Shown here piece after piece: positions 25,501 through 36,860 of a DNA stretch of 64,000 nt. The stretch covers positions 24,614,001 to 24,678,000 of the forward strand of contig NC_071331.1 in NCBI RefSeq assembly GCF_010183535.1, read 5' to 3'. The DNA is from Caenorhabditis remanei. Lineage: Eukaryota > Nematoda > Chromadorea > Rhabditida > Rhabditidae. The notes beneath the pieces are model-generated. The model was not told where the DNA came from, searched no databases, and worked only from the letters and a program-made list of their open reading frames with translations. Position 1 is the stretch's first letter, and each line of letters starts with the position of its first letter. A program made the translations under genes and the position numbers.

Positions 25501-28500
25501 GTCTCTCTGTTTGTCCGGATGTCCTTCACCCTATCCCACCGATATAATTAGAAATAATTAGTGTCGGCAACATCACAGAAGACCCCCTCTGATGTCTTCT
25601 TCTATTTAATGATTGGTAATGAAGCGTGAAATTGTATTTTCCCGTCGTTTTGTCGCTGTCGCTATCAAAAAAAGGAGCGCAAATGAATTTCCCGTTTAGC
25701 GCTGTTTTTACGACACCGTAATGAAACAGGGAGGGCGTCGAATAGAAAAATCAATACGTTTTTAGGTCTCCGGTTAGGAATTTTTGACTGTTTGAGTATA
25801 TTCATTGAAAAGAGCAAGTCAAGAGCTACATTTTTGTAGTTGGCCATTTTTTGATAGCTCCGCCCACTTTTGAGATATATCTCCCTAGCTTTTACCGCTA
25901 TCAAAAAGTTGTCAACTACAAAAATGTTGCCCTTGACATACTCTTTCCAATAAATATAAATTTGGGACATCCAGACACCCCTGACAGACACACAGACAGA
26001 CGTTTTACCTGATAAGTCGGCGGTGGCTGGGAGGGTATCACAAAGTAGGGAGGTGGTAGGTTGCCGCATTCCAGCTCTCTTAATTGTTCGTCTTCTGGCT
26101 TGTTGGACGGTGGGAGCTTGATTTTCAGTTTTTTCATGTGTCTGGAATAGAATAATGTAGGTTTGAGAAAAAAGAATTGAAAAAAATAGCCCTTTTTTCA
26201 AACTGCCCTAACTCACTCAGTTTAAGGAATTTTAGAGTTTTTTTGCTCATTAAGACCAGAAAAACTTGAATTTTGAGAATATCTACAAAGATCAACTTTT
26301 AAAACAAATTTTTGCTGAGTAATACACTAAATGAAAGTTGAAACTTTTTTAACTACACGAAAATTTTCAAAATTTTGAAATCTTTGTAACTCAGTCAATT
26401 TTTAAGCAATTTTAAAGTTTTTAAGCTTATTTTGATAAAGAAAACGTGAATTCTTTAAGTCTCAACAACGAACATTTGAAATCTTTGTAACTTTGTCAGC
26501 TTTCAAGCAATTTCAGAGTTTTTAAAAGCTTATTTTGGCTTAAAGAACGTGAAATTTGTGAATCTTTGCAAAAATTAGCTAAAAAAAAGACCGCATAATT
26601 TTTGAACCTCTAGGGAGTTTTGATTAGTTAATTTAGATAATTTACTTTTTTTTAATGTTTCAACTTAGCTGATTTAACCAAAAAACCTTAGTTTAACAAT
26701 TTCTAGTCGTTAAATTTAGAAAAAAAGTACTTTTTGTTATATTATCAGCCTCACCTCGCCAGGACGAACAGAAAAATGAAGAAAAGAACGGAGGCAGCCG
26801 CTCCATTTGCCATTGATTGTCGATACATGACTACTGAAAATGGGAAATGAATAGTTTAAAGAGGGAGGGAAAGACAACAAAAGACATAGAAGAGGCAACG
26901 ATAAGGGACAAAGAGGTCATAGATCCGAACAGGCGATTGTTGAGGGAAGAAGAGAGGGAATGAATTGAGGTGGAAAATTGGTAAAGGAATCGGCAAAGAG
27001 GGGAAATAACCGACAAAGACTGGAGAAAAAAGATAGTTTTTGATTAGTTAGATAAAGAAAATGAGGAAATCCCGTTTATTTCGTCTCCCTCAAGGTGCCT
27101 TTTAAGTTTGAAGGTGTCTTGAAGGATATACTAACTTTGACACCCCGTCCTGATTGAATTTTTGATCTGACAAGCCAAAATTTATATTGGTTGAATAGAT
27201 CAAGTCAAGGGCTACATTTTTTTAGGTTACTATTTTTTGATAGCTCCTAACCCTGAGGAGATACGGGCGGTTGAAGTTTGAGGATAGTGCGGAGAGACGC
27301 AGAGAGACGAGAGCGTCTAGCCGTCTGCGTCTCTCCCTCACCACTTCTAACTTTGAGCGCCCGTATCTCTTCGGGGGTTGGAGCTATCAAAAAAAGTTAA
27401 CTAGAAAAATGTGTAAAATTTCCTGCTGATCATTTTTGTAGTTAACAATTTTTTGATAGCTTAAAATCTTGAGGAGTTACGGGGCTATTGGCGATGTTTT
27501 AGCATTCTAAGACTTATTTAGATAGTTTTGAGACTACTTCAGTTCTAAGCGATTTTGAATGTTTTTTGACCGATTTTCACCGATTTTAATCATTTTTGAG
27601 ATATTCCAACCGATTTTTAGCCAATCTTTCGCTGCGATTCAACTGCTCACCAATCTTCTGCACAGGTGTAAATACAGATAAATACTGGTGTCCTAGACCA
27701 TGACAAAATCTTAAATATATCTAGTCTCAAGTTGAGAGTGGGATAAATGTCAGATATCTGTGAGAACGAAAAAAAATGGAAAATGGGGTAGGGGAATGTT
27801 TGTTTAATTTTTTTCGATGAGAGAAATAAAAGCAACCAGATTATTTCATCATTTTCTGTTTATTTGTTTTTTGGGTGGAAAGGTTGCTCATTGAGCACCC
27901 ACCGCAACTACACTAATCATATGATACCCACCGACGGGGACAGGAGTGTCAAATAAGCAAAAGGCTGGTATTTTGGTCTAGGAAAAGCTTAAGTTTTTAA
28001 AATTAGCATGTTACGGTGGTAAGAACAATGGAAAACAGTTACTAGGTCGGTTCTAGAATAAAAATGACGTCCTAACCATCTAAGGAAGAGTCTAATCACT
28101 ATGAAATTTATTTTTCTAGAATTTGGAGATTTAGGCGGTTCTAATGATGCATAGCGACCTTGAAATGCAAGACTTTTCAAAAAAGTTAGTGTAACTCAAG
28201 TCGTGGATGTCCTATGTCCATGAAAGTTATACTTTTAAAATGAGGAGGGTTCATGGTTCAAATAGAACATGAAAATCGTAAATAATTTTTAGCAAAACTA
28301 TTTGAAATTTAAGAAATTTTCATTCAGAAAATGTGATAAACGGTTTGGATGATTTACAACATATCGGAATACGAATCATTGAGAAAAAACATTTGCTACC
28401 AAAATAGCTCAAGCAGAAAAGAATATAGTCATAATGAATCACACCATAACTATCCGAAAATAGTAGTCGACTTGAAATATGTGATTCAAAATAAGATTCC

Positions 28501-31500
28501 CTTCCCACCAACACAGCAGGACACCCCCCGCCCCCCACTGTTGACTGCGAAATGGAAGAGGAGGAGGCGGATGAAAAGAGAGAGAAAGACGCGTGCTGTC
28601 TTTGAAGGGGAAAAGGAAGGGGATTGAGTAATGACATACAAGAAGACAGGGGGACTGTACAAAGGAATGAAAAATATGGGAACCATTGGGGGGAAGACTT
28701 CGAGATAAATGAGTTTTGGGAAGAGTTATATGGGAACCTTCTGAAGACATTGTGATGGACATCCGGATGTTAGGAGATTCGGATAGACAGACGGTGGGAC
28801 AGACAAACAGACGGACAGACAGACAGAGAGACAGACAGCCATAATCACGTTGATTACGGTACTCAGCAGAGAGACGGATCGCTAAATGTTTCATCTTTAA
28901 AAGTTCTAGAGCCTGTCACGGTGTCTAGGCTCCGGGACATTTCGCAGCTAGACGTTTCGCAGCCGAGACATTTCGCAGCCAGACGTTTCGCAGCCAGACG
29001 TTTCGCAGCCAGACGTTTCGCAGCCAGACGTTTCGCAGCCGTGAGCTCCACAGCCTCAAGTGGACCGTTTTTTCAGTGATAACTTGACTTTTTCAGATAA
29101 TTAATTGTTTGAGAAGTTATATAGAACATTTTTTGTGATTTTGAATAAGGGGACCACGAGAAATTTTGCCCAGAAAACCCACAAAAAAAACTTTTGTTAA
29201 AAAATATGAAAAAATAGGTTTTTCTCGTAGAACTAGCCGTACAAACAGAAAGTTTAGTTTCAGAAAATGACAAAAACCACTATTTCTACGAGAAAAACCT
29301 ATTTTTCATATTTTTCAACAAAAGTTTTTTTTTGTGGTTTTTTTGCGCAAAATTTCTCGTGGTCCCCTTATTCAAAATCACAAAAAATGTTCTATATAAC
29401 TTCTCAAACAATTAATTATCTGAAAAAGTCAAGTTATCACTGAAAAAACGGTCCACTTGAGGCTGTGGAGCTCACGGCTGCGAAACGTCTGGCTGCGAAA
29501 CGTCTGGCTGCGAAATGTCTCGGCTGCGAAACGTCTGGCTGCGAAATGTCTCGGCTGCGAAACGTCTGGCTGCGAAACGTCTGGCTGCGAAACGTCTGGC
29601 TGCGAAATGTCTCGGCTGCGAAACGTCTGGCTGCGAAATGTCTCGGCTGCAAAACGTCTGGCTGCGAAACGTCTGGCTGCGAAACGTCTCGGCTGCGAAA
29701 CGTCTGGCTGCGAAACGTCTGGCTGCGAAATGTCTGGCTGCGAAACGTCTCGGCTGCGAAACGTCTGGCTGCGAAACGTCTGGCTGCGAAACGTCTCGGC
29801 TGCGAAACGTCTGGCTGCGAAACGTCTGGCTGCGAAACGTCTCGGCTGCGAAACGTCTGGCTGCGAAACGTCTGGCTGCGAAATGTCTGGCTGCGAAACG
29901 TCTCGGCTGCGAAACGTCTGGCTGCGAAACGTCTGGCTGCGAAACGTCTCGGCTGCGAAACGTCTGGCTGCGAAACGTCTGGCTGCGAAATGTCTGGCTG
30001 CGAAACGTCTCGGCTGCGAAACGTCTGGCTGCGAAACGTCTGGCTGCGAAATGTCTGGCTGCGAAACGTCTCGGCTGCGAAACGTCTGGCTGCGAAACGT
30101 CTGGCTGCGAAACGTCTGGCTGCGAAATGTCTGGCTGCGAAACGTCTGGCTGCGAAACGTCTGGCTGCGAAATGTCTCGGCTGCAAAACGTCTGGCTGCG
30201 AAATGTCTGGCTGCGAAACGTCTGGCTGCGAAACGTCTGGCTGCGAAACGTCTGGCTGCGAAACGTCTCGGCTGCGAAACGTCTGGCTGCGAAACGTCTG
30301 GCTGCGAAACGTCTCGGCTGCGAAATGTCTGGCTGCGAAACGTCTCGGCTGCGAAACGTCTGGCTGCGAAACGTCTGGCTGCGAAATGTCTGGCTGCGAA
30401 ACGTCTCGGCTGCGAAACGTCTGGCTGCGAAACGTCTCGGCTGCGAAACGTCTGGCTGCGAAACGTCTCGGCTGCGAAACGTCTGGCTGCGAAATGTCTG
30501 GCTGCGAAACGTCTCGGCTGCGAAACGTCTGGCTGCGAAACGTCTGGCTGCGAAACGTCTGGCTGCGAAACGTCTGGCTGCGAAACGTCTCGGCTGCGAA
30601 ACGTCTGGCTGCGAAACGTCTGGCTGCGAAACGTCTGGCTGCGAAATGTCTGGCTGCGAAACGTCTCGGCTGCGAAACGTCTGGCTGCGAAACGTCTGGC
30701 TGCGAAATGTCTGGCTGCGAAACGTCTCGGCTGCGAAACGTCTGGCTGCGAAACGTCTGGCTGCGAAACGTCTGGCTGCGAAATGTCTCGGCTGCGAAAC
30801 GTCTGGCTGCGAAACGTCTGGCTGCGAAACGTCTGGCTGCGAAATGTCTGGCTGCGAAACGTCTGGCTGCGAAACGTCTGGCTGCGAAATGTCTCGGCTG
30901 CAAAACGTCTGGCTGCGAAATGTCTGGCTGCGAAACGTCTGGCTGCGAAACGTCTGGCTGCGAAACGTCTGGCTGCGAAACGTCTGGCTGCGAAATGTCT
31001 GGCTGCGAAACGTCTCGGCTGCGAAACGTCTGGCTGCGAAACGTCTGGCTGCGAAATGTCTCGGCTGCGAAACGTCTGGCTGCGAAACGTCTGGCTGCGA
31101 AATGTCTGGCTGCGAAACGTCTGGCTGCGAAACGTCTGGCTGCGAAACGTCTGGCTGCGAAATGTCTGGCTGCGAAACGTCTCGGCTGCGAAAAGTCTGG
31201 CTGCGAAATGTCTCGGCTGCGAAACGTCTGGCTGCGAAATGTCTGGCTGCGAAACGTCTCGGCTGCGAAACGTCTGGCTGCGAAACGTCTGGCTGCGAAA
31301 CGTCTGGCTGCGAAACGTCTCGGCTGCGAAATGTCTCGGCTGCGAAACGTCTGGCTGCGAAATGTCTCGGCTGCGAAATGTCTCGGCTGCGAAACGTCTG
31401 GCTGCGAAACGTCTGGCTGCGAAATGTCTGGCTGCGAAACGTCTGGCTGCGAAACGTCTGGCTGCGAAACGTCTGGCTGCGAAACGTCTGGCTGCGAAAC

Positions 31501-34500
31501 GTCTCGGCTGCGAAACGTCTGGCTGCGAAACGTCTGGCTGCGAAACGTCTCGGCTGCGAAATGTCTCGGCTGCGAAACGTCTGGCTGCGAAATGTCTCGG
31601 CTGCAAAACGTCTGGCTGCGAAACGTCTGGCTGCGAAACGTCTCGGCTGCGAAACGTCTGGCTGCGAAACGTCTGGCTGCGAAATGTCTGGCTGCGAAAC
31701 GTCTCGGCTGCGAAAAGTCTGGCTGCGAAACGTCTGGCTGCGAAACGTCTCGGCTGCGAAACGTCTGGCTGCGAAACGTCTGGCTGCGAAATGTCTCGGC
31801 TGCGAAACGTCTGGCTGCGAAATGTCTGGCTGCGAAACGTCTCGGCTGCGAAACGTCTGGCTGCGAAACGTCTGGCTGCGAAACGTCTGGCTGCGAAACG
31901 TCTCGGCTGCGAGAACGTCTGGCTGCGAAACGTCTGGCTGCGAACGTCTGGCTGCGAAACTGTCTCGGCTGCGAAACGTCTGGCTGCGAAACGTCTGGCT
32001 GCGAAACGTCTGGCTGCGAAATGTCTGGCTGCGAAACGTCTGGCTGCGAAACTGTCTGGCTGCGAAATGTCTCGGCTGCCGAAACGTCTGGCTGCGAAAT
32101 GTCTGGCTGCGAAACGTCTGGCTGCGAAACGTCTGGCTGCGAAACGTCTGGCTGCGAAAACGTCTGGCTGCGAAATGTCTCGGCTGCGAAAACGTCTCGG
32201 CTGCGAAACTGTCTGGCTGCGAAATGTCTCGGCTGCGAAAACGTCTGGCTGCGAAATGTCTGGCTGCGAAACGTCTCGGCTGCGAACGTCTGGCTGCGAA
32301 ACGTCTGGCTGCGAAATGTCTCGGCTGCGAAACGTCTGGCTGCGAAATGTCTGGCTGCGAAACGTCTCGGCTGCGAAACGTCTCGGCTGCGAACGTCTGG
32401 CTGCGAAACGTCTGGCTGCGAAACGTCTCGGCTGCGAAACGTCTGGCTGCGAAACGTCTGGCTGCGAAATGTCTCGGCTGCGAAACGTCTCGGCTGCGAA
32501 ACGTCTCGGCTGCGAAACGTCTGGCTGCGAAACGTCTGGCTGCGAAACGTCTCGGCTGCGAAACGTCTGGCTGCGAAACGTCTGGCTGCGAAACGTCTGG
32601 CTGCGAAATGTCTCGGCTGCGAAACGTCTGGCTGCGAAACGTCTGGCTGCGAAACGTCTGGCTGCGAAATGTCTGGCTGCGAAACGTCTGGCTGCGAAAC
32701 GTCTGGCTGCGAAATGTCTCGGCTGCAAAACGTCTGGCTGCGAAATGTCTGGCTGCGAAACGTCTGGCTGCGAAACGTCTGGCTGCGAAACGTCTGGCTG
32801 CGAAACGTCTGGCTGCGAAATGTCTGGCTGCGAAACGTCTCGGCTGCGAAACGTCTGGCTGCGAAACGTCTGGCTGCGAAACGTCTGGCTGCGAAATTGT
32901 CATGGCTGCGAAACGTCTCGGCTGCGAAACGTCTGGCTGCGAAACGTCTCGGCTGCGAAACGTCTGGCTGCGAAACGTCTCGGCTGCGAACGTCTGGCTG
33001 CGAAACGTCTGGCTGCGAAACGTCTGGCTGCGAAATGTCTGGCTGCGAAACGTCTGGCTGCGAAACGTCCTGGCTGCGAAATGTCTCGGCTGCAAAACGT
33101 CTGGCTGCGAAATGTCTGGCGGCGAAACGTCTGGCTGCGAACGTCTGGCTGCGAAACGTCTGGCTGCGAAACGTCCTGGCTGCGAAATGTCTGGCTGCGA
33201 AACGTCTCGGCTGCGAAACGTCTGGCTGCGAAACGTCTGGCTGCGAAATGTCTCGGCTGCGAAACGTCTGGCTGCGAAACGTCTGGCTGCGAAATGTCTG
33301 GCTGCGAAACGTCTGGCTGCGAAACGTCTGGCTGCGAAACGTCTGGCTGCGAACGTCTGGCTGCGAAACGTCTCGGCTGCGAAACGTCTGGCTGCGAAAC
33401 GTCTGGCTGCGAAACGTCTCGGCTGCGAAACGTCTGGCTGCGAAACGTCTGGCTGCGAAACGTCTGGCTGCGAAACGTCTGGCTGCGAAACGTCTGGCTG
33501 CGAAATGTCTGGCTGCGAAACGTCTGGCTGCGAAACGTCTCGGCTGCGAAACGTCTGGCTGCGAAACGTCTGGCTGCGAAATGTCTCGGCTGCAAAACGT
33601 CTGGCTGCGAAATGTCTCGGCTGCAAAACGTCTGGCTGCGAAATGTCTCGGCTGCGAAACGTCTGGCTGCGAAACGTCTGGCTGCGAAACGTCTCGGCTG
33701 CGAAACGTCTGGCTGCGAAACGTCTGGCTGCGAAATGTCTCGGCTGCAAAACGTCTGGCTGCGAAATGTCTCGGCTGCGAAACGTCTGGCTGCGAAACGT
33801 CTGGCTGCGAAATGTCTCGGCTGCAAAACGTCTGGCTGCGAAATGTCTGGCTGCGAAACGTCTGGCTGCGAAACGTCTGGCTGCGAAATGTCTCGGCTGC
33901 GAAACGTCTGGCTGCGAAACGTCTGGCTGCGAAATGTCTCGGCTGCAAAACGTCTGGCTGCGAAATGTCTCGGCTGCGAAATGTCCCGGAGCCGGTGTCT
34001 ATTCTAAGCAAAATTATATTAGTTTTATAGAACTTGAGTAGCACTACATTTTTGTAGTTGACCACTTTTTGATTGCTCCGCCCACTTTTGAGATATGCAC
34101 TTTTAACGTTAGGTTTCTGGAAGGTAGAGAGCGTGAGCTGCATGAGAGCCCTGTATCTCCTTAGAGCTGGGAGTTATCAAAAATATTAAACTACAAAAAT
34201 GATCAGCTGGAAATTTTACATATTTTACTAATTAACCGTTTTTTGATAGCTCCGCCCACTTTTGAGATATGTGCCCTTAAAGATCCAGATGTTAGCGACG
34301 GCGCATTAAATGAGGAAGCCCGTATCAACTTAAGATCCAAAGCTACCAAAAAGTTGTCAATTACAAAAATGAAGGGTTAGACACGTTCTATATAATATTT
34401 ATGAAAAAGTGGGCGGAGCCACCACTAGACCACTGGGTTCAAAAAATCCGTTTAAAAAAGTTCCGGTTTCCCCCAAAAATTCCAATAAATAAAACATGTC

Positions 34501-36680
34501 ACACGCACTTTCCACTCCAAAATTCATGAAAAATTTATAAACTTTAACATTTCTCTCCCTATTTTTCTATTTTTTTCAGTGCACACCGTGCCATGTCGTG
34601 CCGAAATTGGATGGATGTTCAACCAATGGGATGGTGATATGAATGGAAAACTTTCGAAGGTAAGTGGTGGCCTAGGAATTTAAAAAAATTAAAAAGTTAG
34701 GCCATGAAGATTCCTGGGTAGTTTTTAAACTGGTGGCCTAGAAATCCGGATTTCTAGGCCATCTAAGAGGGCAAAATAAAATGGAAAATGTACTTCCAGT
34801 CGGAGCTCCGCCCACTCGAGCGTGGAGGAAACGAGCCGTGCGTCGAGGAGTTCATTGATATGTGTGGTAAGAATTCAAAACTTCAAAATGCAATAAATCA
34901 ATCAAAAATTCTCAATTTCCAGACGACATGGTTGTCGACGGATCGATCTCTGTCGACGAGTGGTGCGACTGCTTCACATTTGCCGACGATTTGAGACACG
35001 AGCCACCGTGTCACAAGGCTAGACACGATGTCGACCCACACCTTCTCGGTGAGTGTCTGTCTGTGTGTCGGGGGAGGAGGTCCAATTTTATAAAATTTGG
35101 TTATCGGACTTTAATCTGTATTAAATCGCAGTTTTATAGCAAAAATTCAAAATTCGCGACCGACACGCCAGCCAAATACATGCTAGTAGCAATAGAGTCA
35201 ATCTCTCTCATCATCTAAGTATTTCATTTATTTTGAACGCGTAAAAGGTGCGCCAGCCTGTTTTTTTGGTTATTATATGTTATGATAACCTGCTACCTTC
35301 TTCATCTCGTAAAAACGCGGCGACTTGGCGCCAGCCACGGTTTTTTTTCAAACTACTGCCTATTACCCTGTCATCACCAAGATTGTATAATTATCCAAAA
35401 TTTAATTATGCAACAATTCACGCCTCCCCCTCAATCCCCCTTCCGTCAAAACTTTCCACAACCCTCCAGATGAACAATCCGAGATAACAACAAAAGTTGT
35501 CAACATTTTCCGAGAAATGAGATTATCTTAATTGAGTGTGACAGGAAATAGCAAATTTCGAAAATAATCTATTCACTTCTCTTATGTAATTTGAACTATA
35601 GTGGGCTGCCGTGAGGTTGAAACAAAACTTTAATGTGGAAAGGAGATGAGCCACCAACTTCAAATTGCCATAACTTTGTCAGCCTTGACTCACACTTTTT
35701 AAAAACCGCATTTTTAGATTTAGGAGGTCAAGACGGTTCAAAATAGTATAGGCATGATCGGTGGCCGAGTTTTTCGAAAATTCGGGTTTCTAGGCCACCA
35801 ACTTCAAATTGGCATAACTTTGTCACATTTTACTAAAATTGATTGAAAACTGGATATTCAGATTCAGCGTGTCAAGACGGTTTGAATGAGTATAATCATA
35901 GCATATTTTGGAAAATATTGGGTTCCAGACCCAAAAGGTGCCTAGAGGGGGTCTAAAATTATAAATTTTCAAAATAGGCCATGATTATACTCATTTGAAC
36001 CGGTTTGACACGCTGAATTCAAAAATTTAATATTCAAAGACCTTGCTTTGTATTTGAATGAGTTATGAAGCAAAATCTGGAATTTCAGATTTTCGAAAAG
36101 TTTCGAAATTCTATAACTTTTGAATTTTCCAACGATATCCCTCGATTTTGATCTTAAAATTTATAGAATCTCTCAGACTGTGTTAAAAAATTATGGTTGA
36201 ATGCAAGCTATCATTATTTTAAAACTAGTCTGGCGCACCTTTGACGCGTTTCCTTAGTACTGAGTAGCATGCCAACTTTTATCTCTCATAACTCTGCTCA
36301 AACTTGATATTTTTAAATTCTGAAAAGTTCTCCGGAATCCTCATTTCATTTTCTATATTTTTTATATAGAAAATAAAATTTAATTATTTAATTAGTCAAT
36401 TTAATATTTTTTCCAGGAGTCTTCTTGCCCCGCTGCGACCTCGAAGGATTCTACAAGCCAGAGCAATGCCACGACGGCAACTGCTGGTGTGTCGACCGTT
36501 ACGGACGTGAATTCGACAAATCCCGTGTTCAGAACACCCTTCCCGACTGTGGACAGTATGGTAGGTTACTGGAATTATAGTTTAAAACTTTTAAGCGAAA
36601 AAAAATTTTTGAGCAAAAAAATTTTTTCAGCCTCCGACTTGACCGAGGAAGACGTCGCCTATCTCAAGGCTAGAATCTAA
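22561..36680 (+). CDS. test-1: Testican-like secreted proteoglycan core protein (SPOCK/test-1)
   Basis: Extracellular-matrix protein of the SPARC/testican family. Ten exons: 22561-22636, 23301-23394, 23526-23574, 24341-24395, 24522-24620, 34580-34659, 34800-34866, 34923-35048, 36417-36560, 36631-36680; all junctions are in phase, giving 279 residues. Residues 1-16 are a signal peptide (MRILLAVLLCHVAWA). A short Cys-containing follistatin-like part follows (VEWCAQAKC...QVQC-like). Next is the extracellular calcium domain: a canonical EF loop DGDMNGKLSKSE (about 140-151) and a second loop DDMVVDGSISVDEW (about 174-187), with spaced cysteines. Last is a thyroglobulin type-1 domain (about 215-263) with the QCHDGNCWCVDRYG signature. 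A polyadenylation signal AATAAA is at 36817. Introns are mostly 50-1400 bp; intron 5 is about 9.96 kb and carries a nested gene and a large foldback element. Confidence 0.92.
23595..23755. repeat. Minisatellite of CGTAAATCTACA units in a test-1 intron
   Basis: Short imperfect tandem units of the form CGTAAATCTACACCC or CACGTAAATCCACACG occupy about 160 bp. Looser matches (AATTTACGG, TAGATTTACAG) continue at about 24100-24300. Minus-strand frames through it give DLRxxVDLR-type repetitive peptides; these are artefacts. Confidence 0.8.
24775..25500. repeat. Tandem repeat with embedded telomere-like TTAGGC blocks
   Basis: Six to seven units of about 110-130 bp in intron 5 of test-1. Each has TTTAGGCTTAGGCTTAA, about 2.5 copies of the nematode telomeric hexamer TTAGGC, at about 24781, 24896, 25011, 25134, 25263 and 25371. 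That is followed by AATTTTCATC, a TCTGTCTGTCTGTC tract, GGATGTC, and the complementary orientation GCCTAAG...CCCTTAGG. The two central units (about 25122-25310) are nearly identical. Confidence 0.9.
26009..26828 (-). CDS. Small single-pass membrane protein with two PPxY motifs, nested in test-1 intron 5 (3' end unresolved)
   Basis: Two minus-strand exons: 26828-26755 and 26141-26009. They join in phase (AG|A) with good GTGAGG and GTAAAA donors and TTCTATTCCAG as acceptor. The product starts MYRQSMANGAA, followed by a hydrophobic segment SVLFFIFLFVLA (about 12-24), then a basic turn RHMKKLKIK, an acidic stretch and a proline-rich tail with LPPPY and PPPTY. Both match the PPxY motif that binds WW domains of Nedd4-type ligases and YAP-type proteins (family knowledge; use here is inference). 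TTTTCAG just upstream of the ATG could be a trans-splice or 5'UTR acceptor. The last exon is not certain; one possibility begins near 25605 after GACATCAG. I do not recognise an ortholog. Confidence 0.55.
28928..33993. mobile_element. Foldback transposable element with hugely expanded right arm
   Basis: The element is 5066 bp. Both ends are GGCTCCGGGACATTTCGC in inverted orientation (perfect over about 21 bp). They are flanked by the same 8 bp, GGTGTCTA, at 28920-28927 and 33994-34001, a target-site duplication. The left arm (28928-29232) has about 7 copies of a 15/16-bp unit, then about 190 bp of unique arm sequence. After a 51-nt spacer (29233-29283) the unique sequence returns inverted (29284-29470). 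It is followed by the same unit tandemly repeated nearly 300 times to the right end. No transposase gene is present. An 8-bp duplication fits hAT or P-type integration, but the superfamily is inference. The element sits in test-1 intron 5. Confidence 0.9.
29471..33993. repeat. 15/16-bp minisatellite GGCTGCGAAACGTCT inside the foldback element
   Basis: About 290-300 units of GGCTGCGAAACGTCT. Units differ almost only at two places: ACGT or ATGT, and an optional extra C before GGCTG. Rare units have GGCTGCAAAACG. A block of several units around 30090-30240 recurs about 717 bp later (30810-30960), so longer duplications are nested in the array. Because neither unit length contains a stop in most frames, open frames of about 1000-1570 residues appear in several frames of both strands. 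They are by-products of the repeat, not genes. Confidence 0.97.
34018..34400. repeat. Dispersed unit with GATAGCTCCGCCCACTTTTGAG, inverted pair
   Basis: Two facing half-units next to the right edge of the foldback element, of the same family as the copy in the gcy-37 intron near 18.05-18.3 kb. Confidence 0.55.
35640..36230. repeat. Cluster of dispersed palindromic units in a test-1 intron
   Basis: Contains TCAAGACGGTTCAAAATAGT, GGCCACCAACTTCAAATTG, GGTGCCTAGAGGGGGTC and their inverted partners. It closely resembles segments at about 16190-16620 (gcy-37 intron) and about 38280-38580 (MIOX intron), including the tail GATTTTCGAAAAGTTTCGAA. Confidence 0.6.
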
Positions 36681-36860
36681 ATTCCTATTAATTTTTTATG
36701 TTTTAATTTAGCTGAAAATGCTCTGATTACTGCCATGAAAGTGTGAAATTTTTATTACAATACCAAAAAAAAATTTTTTTTTCAATTATTTTAAATTTTA
36801 AATTTTTATTCTTCTCAATAAATTTCTTATTATTATCATCTTTTGTAATTAATGCAATTA

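Noticed and set aside
24823..25561. Four frames across the TCTGTC/TTAGGC repeat
   Set aside because: Both strands are open by composition; the peptides repeat with the DNA unit.
28320..28894. Overlapping frames on both strands near 28.3-28.9 kb
   Set aside because: Low-complexity purine/pyrimidine-rich DNA and GACAGACAGA repeats; no splice pattern or family resemblance.
29429..34143. Several overlapping open frames of about 1000-1570 residues on both strands
   Set aside because: They are the 15/16-bp repeat read in different frames (FAARRFAAR..., WLRNVWLRN..., GCETSGCET...). Unit lengths and composition exclude stops; no splice signals, start context or domain support a protein.
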